Source of the DNA: Chloroflexota bacterium
Lineage (GTDB): Bacteria; Chloroflexota; Anaerolineae; Anaerolineales; Villigracilaceae
Direction of reading: 5' to 3'
Length of the DNA: 64,000 nucleotides
Assembly (NCBI GenBank): GCA_013388685.1
Contig: JACAET010000035.1
Location: forward strand, 1-64,000
In this document: one piece after another, positions 37,144 through 46,508 of the stretch
How the letters are laid out: each line of letters begins with the position of its first letter
Numbering within the stretch: the first letter of the stretch is position 1
Translations under genes and position numbers: made by a program
The notes under the pieces: generated by a model
The model's input: only the letters and a program-made list of their open reading frames with translations
Told to the model about the DNA's origin: nothing
Databases searched by the model: none

Positions 37144-38352
37144 ATGCGTATGCGTCACCTCTCCAACAAATCCTTTCAAACCCGCGCTGTGCACGCTGGG
37201 GAGCGCGTCCTGCCGGCGGATTTTCGTCCGGTCGCCACGCCCATTTGGAATACCGTCGGTTACCTGTACGAAAGTATGGACGATCTCGACGCAGTGTTTG
37301 ACCATAGAAAGGCGGGGCATGTTTATCTTCGCTACTCCAACCCCACCGTTGAAGCCTTCGAGAATGCGGTCGCCTCCCTCGAAAATGCCGAAGCCGCGCA
37401 AGCGTATTCCTCCGGCATGGCGGCGATCCATGCCGCATTGTTGGCGGCGGGTGTCAGAGCCGGCGCGTTCGTCGTTGCCGCATTGGATGTTTATGGTGCG
37501 ACTTTCACTCTGCTGCAGGACCTTTTCTCCAGCCTTGGCGTGCATGTTCGCATGGTGGATGTTGCCGACCATGCTGAGGTGGAGTCTGCCCTTCGGGAAA
37601 CCGGAGCTTCTGTCCTCTATGTAGAATCGATCTCCAATCCGCTTCTCAAAATTGCCGATGTTCCCGCCCTTGCCGCGCTTGCCCGCAATTCCGGCGCGCT
37701 GCTTTTGGTTGACAACACCTTCGCTTCTCCCTGCCTTCTCAATCCTGTTGAACACGGCGCGGATTATGTCATCCATTCTGCAACCAAATACCTTTCCGGT
37801 CACGGTGACGTGCTGGCGGGCATTGTGGCAACCTCCGCCTCGAACAGGAAAAAACTCCTCGAATTGAACAAATTGATCGGCGGCGTACTTGGTCCGTTCG
37901 AGGCATGGCTTGCCTTGCGCGGGCTCAAGACCCTTCCATTGCGTATGCGCCAGCAATGCGATAACGCACAGCGTGTGGCCGAATGGCTCCGCTCTCATCC
38001 CCGCATCGAAAAAGTCCATTACCCTGGATTGCCAGATCACCCCCAGCACGCGCTGGCCAGGCAATTGTTTCGCGGCAAAGGTTTTGGCGGCGTGCTTTCT
38101 TTTGAAATTGACGGCGGTAACAAGGACAGGGTCTTTCGTTTCATGGAATCGCTTTCGATCTGCCTGCCGGCAACAACACTTGGAGATGTCTACTCACTCA
38201 TCCTTCACCCGATGACCTCGTCACATCGCAGTCTGACGGCAGAGGAACGCGCCCGGGTGGGAATTTCCGATGGGTTGGTCAGGCTTTCGACGGGCATCGA
38301 ATCCGCTGATGATATCATCGCCGATTTGGAATCTGCCTTGAACCGTATTTAA
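37144..38352 (+). CDS. PLP-dependent trans-sulfuration enzyme (cystathionine gamma-synthase / gamma-lyase family)
   Basis: SFQTRAVHAGERV, YSSGMAAIHAALL, LVDNTFASPCLLNPVEHGADYVIHSATKYLSGHGDV. Confidence 0.92.
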   Translation: MRMRHLSNKSFQTRAVHAGERVLPADFRPVATPIWNTVGYLYESMDDLDAVFDHRKAGHVYLRYSNPTVEAFENAVASLENAEAAQAYSSGMAAIHAALLAAGVRAGAFVVAALDVYGATFTLLQDLFSSLGVHVRMVDVADHAEVESALRETGASVLYVESISNPLLKIADVPALAALARNSGALLLVDNTFASPCLLNPVEHGADYVIHSATKYLSGHGDVLAGIVATSASNRKKLLELNKLIGGVLGPFEAWLALRGLKTLPLRMRQQCDNAQRVAEWLRSHPRIEKVHYPGLPDHPQHALARQLFRGKGFGGVLSFEIDGGNKDRVFRFMESLSICLPATTLGDVYSLILHPMTSSHRSLTAEERARVGISDGLVRLSTGIESADDIIADLESALNRI

Positions 38353-38385
38353 CGTCAGCTCGAGATAGGGAACAAAGCATTGCCC

Positions 38386-38406
38386 GACGCTCTAGAGCGT
38401 CTTTTA
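38386..38406 (+). terminator. Palindrome + T-run after the PLP enzyme gene
   Basis: GACGCTCTAGAGCGTC-TTTT. Confidence 0.55.
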
Positions 38407-38511
38407 CGCCCTGTGTAGTCTTTTACGCCATGCGTAGGGGACGTTCTCTAACGTCCGCCCGCTTGTCCCAAATTCATGTTATTTAGCCTAAGTTCTGGAT
38501 GGACTGTTGAA

Positions 38512-38569
38512 ACGTCCCGAAGGTTTTAGAGAGCGCAATTTTGTCGCCAAAATCGAACCTTCGGGACGC
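38512..38569. repeat. Inverted-repeat element, copy B (13-bp outer stem with nested inner hairpin)
   Basis: CGTCCCGAAGGTT...ATTTTG-tcgc-CAAAAT...AACCTTCGGGACG. Confidence 0.75.
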
Positions 38570-38719
38570 TCTTTTTCCGCTTATCCCGAATTGACGTCAT
38601 TTAGAAGTTCGGTTCTCCTTTCATTACCGGGCAAGGCGCAGAACAAAGCCACGGATAGACGCTACACAAGTGCGCAAAAAACCATTTCATATGTGTTTTT
38701 CCGTAACGAATCCCTATCC

Positions 38720-38748
38720 TTGACTTGTATCAGGAAAAGTTGTATACT
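38720..38748 (+). promoter_or_regulatory. Promoter of the GntR/FadR regulator gene
   Basis: TTGACT-17 nt-TATACT. Confidence 0.75.
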
Positions 38749-38773
38749 CCGATTTATCTGATTAATCGTAACT

Positions 38774-39448
38774 ATGATTGTAAGAGAACGGTCTTTCCCT
38801 GATATTTCCGAGTTTCTCCGGTATCTCGCCACTCACGATGAGGTGGAGAATGGCTTGCCCTCTCTCAAGAATTTGAGCGCCGAGCTGGGGGTGAGTGTGG
38901 CCTCTCTGCGGGAACAGCTTGAGGTGGCGCGCGCGCTTGGTTTGGTGGAGGTCAAGCCCCGGCTGGGGACGAAGCGCAAAGAGTATTCCTTTGCGCCCGC
39001 TGTTCGTCAAAGTCTTGGGTATGCCCTGGCGCTCAACAACGAACACTTCCGCAAGTATTCAGAACTTCGTAACCATGTCGAAGCCGCATTTTGGAACGAA
39101 GCCGTCGAAAAACTCACCGCGGAGGACAAGTCCGAATTGCGAACATTGATCGCACGCGCCTTCGAAAAATTGGGCGGTTCGCCGATACGCGTCCCCCACG
39201 AAGAACATCGAAGCCTGCATCTGTTGATTTACAGCCGCCTCGAGAATCCTTTTGTAACCGGGATTTTGGAGGCGTATTGGGACGCCTACGAAAGCGTCGG
39301 GCTGAATGTCTTCACGGGCGGCTATGAATATTTGCAGGAGGTCTGGCAGTATCACCGGAAGATGGTGGACGCAATTTGCGAAGGCAATTTCGAGGAAGGT
39401 TATCGCGCCCTGATTGCGCATACCGATCTTCTCTATCACAGGCCGTAA
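38774..39448 (+). CDS. GntR-family (FCD/FadR subfamily) regulator
   Basis: wHTH LPSLKNLSAELGVSVASLREQLEVARALGLVEVKPRLG and helical FCD-like domain with conserved H and E residues. Confidence 0.85.
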   Translation: MIVRERSFPDISEFLRYLATHDEVENGLPSLKNLSAELGVSVASLREQLEVARALGLVEVKPRLGTKRKEYSFAPAVRQSLGYALALNNEHFRKYSELRNHVEAAFWNEAVEKLTAEDKSELRTLIARAFEKLGGSPIRVPHEEHRSLHLLIYSRLENPFVTGILEAYWDAYESVGLNVFTGGYEYLQEVWQYHRKMVDAICEGNFEEGYRALIAHTDLLYHRP

Positions 39449-39505
39449 TTTCATTCCGTCATCGCAGGCAGGTTCGGGGATGACGGACAACAACTTAGGA
39501 GCACT

Positions 39506-41425
39506 ATGAACAAAGTCGTAAACGATTTCTCGATCATTGTTGGCACCAAGAACGGCTCCGGCAGTTCCACCGCCAACAACACTATCCTGCGAGCGATATT
39601 CAAGATGGGCATCCCGGTTTCCGGCAAGAATCTTTTCCCTTCCAACATTCAGGGACTGCCCACCTGGTATACGATTCGCGTAAGCAAGGACGGTTATCTG
39701 GGACGGCGTGATATCAACGAGATTGTCGTTGCCATGAATCCCGATTCGTTCACGCGTGACCTTGAGTCGGTCGCGCCGGGCGGGGCGTTTTTCTACGCCG
39801 ACGATATCAGGCTTCCCATCACCCGCGCCGATATAGCCGTCTACCCGATGCCGATCAAAGAGCTCGTCAGGAGCGACCCGAACATCCCCACCGACTTTCG
39901 CGATCTGGTGGGTAACATGGTTTATGTGGGCATTCTGGCGTACATGATCGGTATTGACATCGAAAGAATCAGATCCGCCATCGAGTTCCATTTCAAGAAA
40001 AAGGCGAAACCGATCGCCATGAATATGGGCGCGGTCACCGCCGGTTACGAATGGGCAAAAGCCAATCTCGAAAAAAAGGATCCCTATTCCCTCGAGCCGA
40101 TGAACAAAACCGAGGGCATGATCATGGCGGATGGCAACACCGCCGCCGCCATTGGCGCCATCTTTGGCGGCGCGCAATTCGTGGCTTGGTATCCGATCAC
40201 GCCCGCCACGTCGCTTGTCGAGGCGATGAACGATTACTTCCCGATGCTTCGCAAGCGCGAAGACGGCAAACATACCTATGCCGTGCTTCAGGCGGAAGAC
40301 GAACTGGCGGCAATCGGCATGGCGATCGGCGCGGGCTGGAGCGGTTTGCGCGCCATGACATCCACCTCGGGTCCCGGTTTGAGCCTGATGACCGAATTCG
40401 TCGGACTGGCTTATTATGCCGAGGTCCCGGTGGTGATTTGGGACATCCAGCGCATCGGTCCCAGCACCGGCTTGCCCACCCGCACCTCTCAGGCGGACTT
40501 AAGTTTTGCCACCAATATGGGACACGGCGACAGCGATACGGTTGTGCTGATGTCGGGTAATATCAATGAATGTTTCGATTTTGGCTGGCAGGCGTTCGAT
40601 ATTGCCGAACGCCTGCAGATGCCGATCATTGTTCTATCCGACCTCGATATGGGCATGAATCAATGGATGAGCAAGCCGTTCGAATATCCCCAAACGCCCA
40701 TGGATCGGGGAAAGGTGCTGACCAAAAAAGACCTGGAGGAATTGAAGGGCAATTGGGGACGCTACCTTGACAAGGATGGCGACGGCATTCCCTATCGCAC
40801 ATTTCCCGGAAACAAGCACCCGATGAGTTCCTATTTCACGCGCGGCACGGGGCACGACGAATACGCCCGATATTCCGAGGACGCCGCAACCTTCCACCGC
40901 AACATGATGCGCCTGAAGAAAAAGTTCGTCACCGCAAAACAATACATGCCCAAACCTGTTGTTTACCGATCGCCCGGCACGAAAACGGCAATTGTCGCCT
41001 ACGGCTCCACCGAATCGGCGATCATCGAAGCCCGCGACCTGCTTGCCGGCGAGCAGGGGATCAAAGCGGACTTTATGCGTGTGCGCGCCTACCCCTTCAC
41101 CCGCGAAGTGGACGAATTCCTTGCCGCTTACGATCAGGTCTTCGTCGTGGAAATGAACCGGGACGGGCAGTTGCATCAACTGCTCTCTCTGGCGTATCCT
41201 CAGCACGTGATGAAGATGAAATCCGTCGCCTTCGGCGATGGCATGCCGGCTTCCGCCAAATGGATTCGCGAAGGCATCCTCTCGCAATACGCGGAGACCG
41301 CGCCCGCCCGATCGGTCCAAAAGCCCGCGGCGAAAACAAAGACCGTTGTCAAGCAATCGCCTCCCAAGCGGGGCACCGTGAAGAAGACAAAGACCGCCAA
41401 AGGCGGCAGGAAAGGAGTCAAATAA
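39506..41425 (+). CDS. 2-oxoacid:acceptor oxidoreductase, fused gamma-alpha subunit
   Basis: N-terminal gamma region (IIVGTKNGSGSSTANNTILRAIFKMGIPVSGKNLFPSNIQGLPTWYTIRVS); alpha region (GAQFVAWYPITPATSLVEAM, TSTSGPGLSLMTEFVGLA). Confidence 0.92.
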   Translation: MNKVVNDFSIIVGTKNGSGSSTANNTILRAIFKMGIPVSGKNLFPSNIQGLPTWYTIRVSKDGYLGRRDINEIVVAMNPDSFTRDLESVAPGGAFFYADDIRLPITRADIAVYPMPIKELVRSDPNIPTDFRDLVGNMVYVGILAYMIGIDIERIRSAIEFHFKKKAKPIAMNMGAVTAGYEWAKANLEKKDPYSLEPMNKTEGMIMADGNTAAAIGAIFGGAQFVAWYPITPATSLVEAMNDYFPMLRKREDGKHTYAVLQAEDELAAIGMAIGAGWSGLRAMTSTSGPGLSLMTEFVGLAYYAEVPVVIWDIQRIGPSTGLPTRTSQADLSFATNMGHGDSDTVVLMSGNINECFDFGWQAFDIAERLQMPIIVLSDLDMGMNQWMSKPFEYPQTPMDRGKVLTKKDLEELKGNWGRYLDKDGDGIPYRTFPGNKHPMSSYFTRGTGHDEYARYSEDAATFHRNMMRLKKKFVTAKQYMPKPVVYRSPGTKTAIVAYGSTESAIIEARDLLAGEQGIKADFMRVRAYPFTREVDEFLAAYDQVFVVEMNRDGQLHQLLSLAYPQHVMKMKSVAFGDGMPASAKWIREGILSQYAETAPARSVQKPAAKTKTVVKQSPPKRGTVKKTKTAKGGRKGVK

Positions 41426-42477
41426 TGTCTGCGCTTCCCATGGCTGGCGCGCCAGCAACCACCAACCGCGTGGGACTCACCAAGAACGATTACCGCGGCA
41501 ACCCCACCACACTCTGTCAGGGCTGCGGTCACAATTCCATCTCCAATCAAATCATCACCGCCATGTACGAAATGAGCGTCCTGCCTGAAACGGTGGTCAA
41601 GTTTAGCGGTATCGGATGTTCGAGCAAGAGCCCCACCTATTTCATGAATCGCTCATTCGGCTTCAACAGCCTGCACGGACGCATGCCGTCCATCGCCACG
41701 GGCGCCCTCTTCGGCGACCATACCCTGAAGGGCATCGGCGTTTCGGGCGACGGAGATACCGCCAGCATCGGCATGGGGCAGTTCAAACACGTCATGCGCC
41801 GCAACGTGAATATGATTTACATCGTGGAAAACAACGGCGTCTATGGACTGACCAAAGGGCAATTCTCCGCCACCGCGGAAAAGGGGCTCTCGCTGAAGAA
41901 GCAGGGGGTCAACCCGTACATGCCGGTGGATATCTGCATGGAGGCGCTCGTCTCGAACGCAACCTTCATTGCCCGTTCCTTTGCGGGTAATCCCAGGCAG
42001 GTCAAGGAATTGCTCAAAGCCGCCTTTGCGCATAAGGGCATCGCTGTGCTCGACATTATCAGCCCCTGCGTGACATTCAACAATCAGGATAACGCGTATC
42101 ATTCCTATGCCTGGGGCAAGGATCACGAGGAACCCCTGCATGATATTACCTACATTGCACCGCGCAGTGAGATCATGCTCGAACGCGAAATGGAGGATGG
42201 CGAAGTGCGCGAAGTTGCCATGCACGACGGCTCGATTGTCATTCTCAAGAATCTCGAAAAGGGATACGACCCTACCAACCGTTTCGAAGCCCTGCGCGCG
42301 CTCGAGGAAGCCCAGCAAAACAACTGGCTGGTTACCGGTCTGATCTACGTCAACACCGAAAAACCGTCGCTGGCGGAAACCTACAATCTCGTGGATACGC
42401 CGCTCAACCAGCTCACCGACGCGGATTTGCGCCCCGCGCCCGAACTTCTCGACAAAATCAACGAATTGATGTTCTAA
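41425..42477 (+). CDS. 2-oxoacid:acceptor oxidoreductase, beta subunit (TPP-binding)
   Basis: TLCQGCGHNSISNQIITA, KFSGIGCSSKSPTYFMN, HGRMPSIATGALFGDHTLKGIGVSGDGDTASIG; TAATG overlap with the alpha subunit. Confidence 0.94.
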   Translation: MSALPMAGAPATTNRVGLTKNDYRGNPTTLCQGCGHNSISNQIITAMYEMSVLPETVVKFSGIGCSSKSPTYFMNRSFGFNSLHGRMPSIATGALFGDHTLKGIGVSGDGDTASIGMGQFKHVMRRNVNMIYIVENNGVYGLTKGQFSATAEKGLSLKKQGVNPYMPVDICMEALVSNATFIARSFAGNPRQVKELLKAAFAHKGIAVLDIISPCVTFNNQDNAYHSYAWGKDHEEPLHDITYIAPRSEIMLEREMEDGEVREVAMHDGSIVILKNLEKGYDPTNRFEALRALEEAQQNNWLVTGLIYVNTEKPSLAETYNLVDTPLNQLTDADLRPAPELLDKINELMF

Positions 42478-42482
42478 CCCCT

Positions 42483-42511
42483 GCCCCTCTCGTTTCGAGA
42501 GGGGCATTTCT
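42483..42511 (+). terminator. Intrinsic terminator whose T-rich tail abuts the arfB start codon
   Basis: GCCCCTCTCG-ttt-CGAGAGGGGC-ATTTCTT then ATG at 42513. Confidence 0.88.
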
Positions 42512-42512
42512 T

Positions 42513-42932
42513 ATGCTCGAAATCACGCCCGCTCTTCGACTGGACGAACGCGAACTGCAATTCGGCTACATCCGCGCCTCGGGACCCGGGGGACAGAACG
42601 TCAACAAGGTGGCGACGGCGGTACAACTGCGCTTCGACGTGGTCCACTCTCCTTCCCTCGCTTCAGACATGAAGGGACGCCTGCTTCGCCTGGCGGGACG
42701 GCGAGTCAACGCTGACGGTGTTCTGCTCATCGAAGCCCGCCGCTTTCGCACGCAAGAGGCAAACCGTGCAGATGCTCTCCGGCGGCTGACCGACCTTCTG
42801 CAAAAAGCCGCCTCACCGCCCAAGCCGCGCCGAAGGACAACCCCCGCCCCCGCTTCCCGCGAAAGACGTCTTAGGGAGAAGAAACAGCGCGGGGAAGTCA
42901 AACGAAACAGGCAGAACAGGTCTTACGAGTAA
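42513..42932 (+). CDS. arfB: ArfB/YaeJ-type peptidyl-tRNA hydrolase (ribosome rescue)
   Basis: RASGPGGQNVNKVATAVQLRFDV (GGQ) and basic tail RRLREKKQRGEVKRNRQNRSYE. Confidence 0.92.
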   Translation: MLEITPALRLDERELQFGYIRASGPGGQNVNKVATAVQLRFDVVHSPSLASDMKGRLLRLAGRRVNADGVLLIEARRFRTQEANRADALRRLTDLLQKAASPPKPRRRTTPAPASRERRLREKKQRGEVKRNRQNRSYE

Positions 42933-42961
42933 ACGCCCCCCGCAGGTATAATCCCCGCTCC

Positions 42962-43840
42962 ATGAAGAACAAAACGCTTATCAGCCTCGTCAGCGGGTTG
43001 ATTGCCGCCTCCATTTGGGGCGGGATGTATGTGGTCAGCAAGGTGGTGTTGGAGGTCATCCCGCCGTTCAGCCTGCTCGCCATCCGTCTGATGTTGGGGG
43101 CGGCAACTCTCGGCGTGGTCATTCTGCCTGGGAGGCGAAGCAGGCTTACGTCGCGGCAGATGCGGGAGAGTTTCCTGGTGGGGATTGTGGGGTATGGCGT
43201 CTCGCTGGGTTTCCAATTTGTGGGGACGAAACTGTCCACGGCTTCAAACGGCGCGCTGGTGACATCTGCCACGCCGGCGTTTGTGCTGTTGTTTGCGCCG
43301 TTTCTACTTGGGGAACAGACAACCTGGCGTGGAATTTTCGCTTTGGCGGTCTCGACGCTGGGTGTGATTGCGGTTATTGACCCGCGCACGGCGGATCTTT
43401 CTTCGTCGCTGTTTTTGGGCAACCTCAGCCTGCTCGCCGCCGCGCTAACCTGGGCGCTCTATTCGGTGCTGGTGAGGAAGGTGGCACAATCTGCCGATTT
43501 GATCGCTTCCAGTGCGGTGATGCTGATAGGGGGCATCCCCTCCAGTGTTTTGTTCGGCGCTTTTGAGTTGAAGCAGCAGGGGGGTGGAGAAATCACCACT
43601 GGGGTGATTTTTGGGATTTTGTTTCTGGGTATTATTTCCACCGCCCTGGCTATGTTTCTGTGGAATTATGCGTTTGCCAACTTGCCGGCGGCGGCGGCTT
43701 CACTGACATTCTTTGCTCAGCCGGTCGTTGGCGCCCTGTTGGGGTGGATGTTTTTAGGGGAACCTATTACGCCCATGTTTCTTTTAGGGGGACTTTTGAT
43801 TGGGGTCGGTTTGGTGATTTCGAGTACTGGGTCGCCTTAA
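42962..43840 (+). CDS. EamA/DMT-family transporter
   Basis: Ten-TM-like tandem EamA repeats; SLVSGLIAASIWGGMYVVSKVVLEVIPPF. Confidence 0.9.
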   Translation: MKNKTLISLVSGLIAASIWGGMYVVSKVVLEVIPPFSLLAIRLMLGAATLGVVILPGRRSRLTSRQMRESFLVGIVGYGVSLGFQFVGTKLSTASNGALVTSATPAFVLLFAPFLLGEQTTWRGIFALAVSTLGVIAVIDPRTADLSSSLFLGNLSLLAAALTWALYSVLVRKVAQSADLIASSAVMLIGGIPSSVLFGAFELKQQGGGEITTGVIFGILFLGIISTALAMFLWNYAFANLPAAAASLTFFAQPVVGALLGWMFLGEPITPMFLLGGLLIGVGLVISSTGSP

Positions 43841-43855
43841 AATTTTCAACGGGGA

Positions 43856-43912
43856 TTGACAGAAACCCTCGAAAAATGCTACACTAGTAACACGAGTTAG
43901 TAACACGTGTTA
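43856..43912 (+). promoter_or_regulatory. lacI-type gene promoter with tandem operators
   Basis: TTGACA-18 nt-TACACT; TAACACGAGTTA (43888-43899) and perfect palindrome TAACACGTGTTA (43901-43912). Confidence 0.8.
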
Positions 43913-43925
43913 GCCAAGGATCACT

Positions 43926-44960
43926 GTGTATCGTAACCGTGTAACAAGCCGCGATGTGGCGAAACTGGCTGGCGTATCCCGTACGACCGTGTCACTGGTG
44001 CTGAACAACGTCCAGGGGATTCAGATCAGCCCGGAGACGCGCCAAAAGGTTATTCAAGCGGCAAACGAACTGGGGTATGTTCCCGATGCGACTGCGCAGG
44101 CGCTGGTCAGCCGGCGCACGAAGGCAATCGGTCTGGTGTTGACTCGCACGCATCATCATATTGCCACCGACGCGTTTCTTCCAAAAATCATCAGTGGGCT
44201 GTTGACGACAGCCAAACAGCATAATATTCGCATTTTGATTGACTGGGTGGAGACGGAACATCAGGAGTCTGCCTATTTCGAATTGGCGCGCGCCAAGCGG
44301 ATTGACGGGATGATCCTTTCCACTCCCCGCTTGAACGACTCGGCGATCAAAGCGCTGGAGACGGCGGATATTCCCACAGTGCTGATGGGAAGCGTGGCTG
44401 GTTCAACGCTTCCGTTTGTGGATGTGGACAATGTACAAGCCGCCGAGAAGGCAGCCTCCTATCTTCTTGATCTTGGTCACCGCGAGATTGCCTGTATTTC
44501 GAATGCGCCGCCAGAATATACGGCTGCGCCGGAGCGGGTGCAGGGGTTTCGGAATGCGATGGCAAGGGCAGGTGCATCTGTCAAGGAACGACTTGTGTGC
44601 TTTGCCGATTTCGATCCGGAAAGCGGCTATCGTTGCATGAAGTCGCTCTTGGAAAGCGGTGAAAGGTTCACAGCCGTGTTTGTCGCCAGTGACAATGTGG
44701 CAATCGGCGCAAAAGCCGCCCTGCGTGAAGCCGGGTTGCACATTCCGGGCGATATTTCTCTGATTGGCTTTGATGATATTCCCTGGGCAATGTACTCCGA
44801 TCCACCGCTCACCACCATACGGCTTCCCGCCGAGGCGCTCGCCCAGAAGGCTTGTACCCTGCTGTTGAACTTGATCAATGGAAGGGAGAATAGGCAAACC
44901 AATCGCATTATTTTGGAAACGGAACTCATTGTTCGCAAATCGTGCAAGGCGATTCAATGA
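43926..44960 (+). CDS. LacI-family regulator (GTG start)
   Basis: TSRDVAKLAGVSRTTVSLVLNNVQGIQISPETRQKVIQAANELGYVPDATAQALV. Confidence 0.96.
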   Translation: MYRNRVTSRDVAKLAGVSRTTVSLVLNNVQGIQISPETRQKVIQAANELGYVPDATAQALVSRRTKAIGLVLTRTHHHIATDAFLPKIISGLLTTAKQHNIRILIDWVETEHQESAYFELARAKRIDGMILSTPRLNDSAIKALETADIPTVLMGSVAGSTLPFVDVDNVQAAEKAASYLLDLGHREIACISNAPPEYTAAPERVQGFRNAMARAGASVKERLVCFADFDPESGYRCMKSLLESGERFTAVFVASDNVAIGAKAALREAGLHIPGDISLIGFDDIPWAMYSDPPLTTIRLPAEALAQKACTLLLNLINGRENRQTNRIILETELIVRKSCKAIQ

Positions 44961-45065
44961 TATCTGCCGGACTTTGTATTTGTAAAGGAGGTGCGTGTTC
45001 CACAAACAATCAAACTCACCCATCCAATGATCTGCGAATCAAACCTAACATAGAAAGAGGAGAAT

Positions 45066-46454
45066 ATGAATAAATCACGTTTGCTCATCCTTTTGAGCCT
45101 GCTTCTGACGGCTTCCATACTGCTGGCGGCATGCGGCGGCAAAGCCACCGCCACACCGATGCCCGAACAACCCACACAACCAGAACAACCCCCCATGCCC
45201 GAGGTTGATTTTGATGTAATGCCGGGCGGCGCGCTGGAAGAGGCTCTCAAAGGCACTTACAAAGGCACGACTGTGACCGTGGACGGCGCCTTCGAAGGTA
45301 ACGATCCCGATGGCGTCAAGATGAAGCAGTCGGTCGCCAAGTTCGAAGAATTAACCGGCATCAAGGTCAACTACATCGGTAACAAAGAATTCGAAGCCAC
45401 CATTTCGGTACGCGTGGACGCCGGCGATGCCCCCGACATTGCAGACTTCCCTCAGCCCGGTAAAGCGGCGCAATATGTGGCGGCCGGTAAAGTGGTGGAT
45501 GTCAAATCCTTCATGTCGGAAGAATGGCTGAGCCGCCAATACAACCAGAGCTGGCGCGACATGGCAACCCTCAACGGCGTGGAGGCGGGCGTGTTCCACC
45601 GCTTCAACGGTAAGAGCCTGGTCTGGTACCCCAAGAAAGCCTGGGACGCGGCAGGGTACGAAATTCCCGAAACATGGGATGAACTGATGGCGCTCAACCA
45701 GCAGATCGCTGATGATGGCGACACCCCCTGGTGCATCGGCATCGAGTCTGGCGCTGCCACCGGTTGGCCCGCCACCGACTGGACTGAGGAAATGATGCTG
45801 CGCACCACTTCGCTCGAAAATTACGACAAATGGGTGGCTGGCGAACTGCCCTTCGACTCTCCCGAAGTGAAGAAAGCCATTGAGACCTGGAGCGAAATCT
45901 GGTTCAACGATGCCTATGTCTTCGGCGGACGCTCCTCGATTGTCTCCACCTTCTTTGGCGACTCTCCCGCCCCGATGTTCCAGGATCCGCCTCAGTGCTG
46001 GATGCACAAGCAGGGGAACTTCATTACCGGCTTCTTCCCCTCCGGCACCGTGGCGGGTGTGGACTACGGCTTTTTCTACCTGCCGCCGGTTGACCCTGCC
46101 TACGGCAAACCGTTCCTGGTGGCGGGCGATGTGATGGTCATGTTCAATGATCGCCCCGAAGTGCGCGCCTTGATGGAATACTTCACTGTGCCGCAATCGG
46201 CAAGCGGCTGGCTCGAAGGCGGCGGTGCTCTCGCCGCGCACAAGACTGCTACACCCGATATGTATGGTGTAGAATTGGAACGCGGCATTGCCGAGCTGGT
46301 CGCCCAGGCAACCAGTTTCCGTTTCGACGGTTCGGACCTGATGCCGGGTGAAGTCGGCGCGGGCTCGTTCTGGGAGCACATTACCAGTTACGTCGCCGGT
46401 TCCGAAGACCTGGATACAGCCATGAAGGCAATTGACGCCACCTGGCCCAAATAG
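45066..46454 (+). CDS. Carbohydrate ABC transporter substrate-binding lipoprotein
   Basis: Lipobox ASILLAACGG; FEELTGIKVNYIGNKEFEATISVRVDAGDAPDIADFPQPG. Confidence 0.93.
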   Translation: MNKSRLLILLSLLLTASILLAACGGKATATPMPEQPTQPEQPPMPEVDFDVMPGGALEEALKGTYKGTTVTVDGAFEGNDPDGVKMKQSVAKFEELTGIKVNYIGNKEFEATISVRVDAGDAPDIADFPQPGKAAQYVAAGKVVDVKSFMSEEWLSRQYNQSWRDMATLNGVEAGVFHRFNGKSLVWYPKKAWDAAGYEIPETWDELMALNQQIADDGDTPWCIGIESGAATGWPATDWTEEMMLRTTSLENYDKWVAGELPFDSPEVKKAIETWSEIWFNDAYVFGGRSSIVSTFFGDSPAPMFQDPPQCWMHKQGNFITGFFPSGTVAGVDYGFFYLPPVDPAYGKPFLVAGDVMVMFNDRPEVRALMEYFTVPQSASGWLEGGGALAAHKTATPDMYGVELERGIAELVAQATSFRFDGSDLMPGEVGAGSFWEHITSYVAGSEDLDTAMKAIDATWPK

Positions 46455-46474
46455 TATCTTTCACGATCGTTTCA

Positions 46475-46508
46475 ATCAGGGTGGACGGCATTTACCGTCC
46501 ACCCTGAT
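46475..46508 (+). other. 14-bp perfect hairpin between substrate-binding and permease genes
   Basis: ATCAGGGTGGACGG-catttac/a-CCGTCCACCCTGAT without a U-run. Confidence 0.8.

Noticed and set aside
36604-38064. 486 aa minus-strand ORF
   Set aside because: Fully antisense to secF and the PLP enzyme gene; low-complexity His/Gly/Arg composition typical of shadow ORFs
38507-38761. 84 aa ORF over the palindromic element
   Set aside because: Passes through a perfect inverted repeat and the promoter of the FadR-like regulator; fortuitous
39059-40273. 404 aa minus-strand ORF
   Set aside because: Antisense to the FadR-like regulator and the oxidoreductase alpha gene
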